Shown here one piece after another: positions 63,315-64,000 of a DNA stretch of 64,000 nucleotides. The position numbers were made by a program, and so were the translations under genes. The notes below the pieces were generated by a model. It made no database searches. It saw nothing but the letters and a program-made list of their open reading frames with translations, and was not told the DNA's origin. This DNA comes from Ochrobactrum sp. Q0168. GTDB taxonomy: Bacteria; Pseudomonadota; Alphaproteobacteria; Rhizobiales; Rhizobiaceae. The stretch lies in assembly GCF_016427605.1 (NCBI RefSeq), contig NZ_JAELXQ010000001.1, positions 836,137 through 900,136 of the forward strand, read 5' to 3'. The stretch's first letter is position 1; every line of letters begins with the position of its first letter.

Positions 63315-63635
63315 GTTTAATGCTCCTCACCGGTGTTATGCGCGGCACTCCAGACCGCATGCCTATCACTGAACTCAAACCACACTGTCGCGCCCGAAAA
63401 GCTTTCACGTTTCGCGTGATTATGCACTAACAGTTCAGTCAGTGTTTAAGGCATAAGGCAGGGAACATATTTGCGCAAAGCAAAAAACGCAGTGACGGGC
63501 ATCAACCGCGCCAGTTGCGGTAAGGCGTTGAGCTTGGTGGTCAAGCGGATACTGTGTCTCTCAATTGCTTTCGATGCGATGATATCCGTACCGCCTAACA
63601 ATCCGGCTATTTGAATTGCTAGTCGGTTTATGGCT
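63315..63635. other. Intergenic region between the FAH gene and glmS
   Basis: About 320 bases without a supported gene. It carries the FAH promoter region and the end of the glmS transcript. No strong terminator hairpin, repeat or operator was found. Confidence 0.5.
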
Positions 63636-63999
63636 TCATTCCACCGTTACCGATTTTGCCAGGTTGCGCGGCTGATCCACATCCGTACCCATCAAGACGG
63701 CGGTATGGTAGGCCAGCATCTGGATCGGCAGCGCATAGACCAGCGGCGTGATGAATTCCGGCACGTCCGGCAGAACGATGGTCGCCATCGTATCGACGCT
63801 GGCGCTTTCGGCCCCCTTTTTGTCGGTGATCAGGATGATGCGGCCGCCACGAGCCGCCACTTCCTGCATGTTCGAAACGGTCTTTTCATAAAGACGGTCG
63901 GACGGTGCAATGACGATGACCGGCATGGTTTCATCGATTAGCGCGATAGGCCCGTGCTTCAACTCGCCAGCGGCGTAGCCTTCGGCGTGAATATAGGAG
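63636..63999 (-). CDS. glmS: Glutamine-fructose-6-phosphate aminotransferase, C-terminal part only
   Basis: The frame runs off the right edge of the window; about 121 residues of the C-terminus are visible. [26 protein letters not shown]-type SIS-domain sequence and the end NLAKSVTVE are the classic GlmS C-terminus. It makes glucosamine-6-phosphate for peptidoglycan and LPS. The glutaminase domain is outside the window. Confidence 0.95.
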   Translation of the reverse strand, partial: SYIHAEGYAAGELKHGPIALIDETMPVIVIAPSDRLYEKTVSNMQEVAARGGRIILITDKKGAESASVDTMATIVLPDVPEFITPLVYALPIQMLAYHTAVLMGTDVDQPRNLAKSVTVE

Positions 64000-64000
64000 A

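Noticed and set aside
63315..63999. glmS ribozyme or riboswitch
   Set aside because: The glmS 5' end lies outside the window, and glmS ribozymes are not expected in alphaproteobacteria.

Overview
The window is a typical stretch of an alphaproteobacterial (Rhizobiales) main chromosome. Gene content and order point to Brucella/Ochrobactrum: a pepN-pleC-glnE-two-component-degP-ccmHFEI-feuPQ block, mucR, DUF5330, DUF1491 and DUF6456 genes, a betIAB operon, and Rhizobiales palindromic repeats. The genus is inferred from family and synteny knowledge, not from a database search. Both window edges cut a gene: pepN on the left (3' part present) and glmS on the right (3' part present, minus strand).

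Layout. 1-18.2 kb: pepN end, a PleC-type histidine kinase, glnE, an OmpR-type two-component pair, degP, the cytochrome c maturation genes ccmI-E-F-H, a surface lipoprotein, and FeuP/FeuQ preceded by a small secreted protein that sits where FeuN is expected. 18.3-25.1 kb: a decayed gene transfer agent (GTA) head-tail cluster on the minus strand. The terminase and most tail genes are gone, the capsid is truncated, the protease has lost its catalytic segments, and the tail/host-specificity gene carries many frameshifts. 25.5-34.6 kb: a class A penicillin-binding protein with a DUF1214/DUF1254 pair, a DUF2336 gene, DUF1491, a DivJ-like kinase overlapping a peptidoglycan-binding protein gene, DUF5330 and sufE. 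34.6-40.6 kb: an amidase, a LysR gene divergent from a CoA-transferase/acyl-CoA dehydrogenase operon, and a DUF6456 gene with a DnaA-domain-IV-like gene. 40.9-50.6 kb: a small regulator-like protein, mucR, oligopeptidase B, an acyl-CoA ligase, two c-type cytochromes, Fe-SOD and a dehalogenase. 50.9-55.8 kb: an L,D-transpeptidase, a HerA-like ATPase, a DUF2267 protein, and an MFS exporter with its GntR regulator. 56.0-64.0 kb: corA, a MazE/Doc toxin-antitoxin pair, a GreA/B-type factor, betIAB, an FAH-family enzyme and the glmS end.

Shared themes. Several genes serve cell cycle and envelope control (PleC, DivJ, PBP, peptidoglycan-binding protein, L,D-transpeptidase, DegP, FeuPQ, MucR). The Ccm machinery would supply haem attachment for the two cytochromes c at 47-48.5 kb. 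BetIAB turns choline into the osmoprotectant glycine betaine.

The most unusual signals are the GTA ruin, a two-copy intergenic element with G-tract and C-tract arms (51.6 and 60.6 kb), a dense cluster of GANTC (CcrM) sites in front of pleC, a possible small RNA with a clear terminator at about 25.13-25.30 kb, and several clean operator-like inverted repeats (mazE-doc, gntR-MFS, betI). No tRNA, rRNA, CRISPR array or insertion sequence was recognised.
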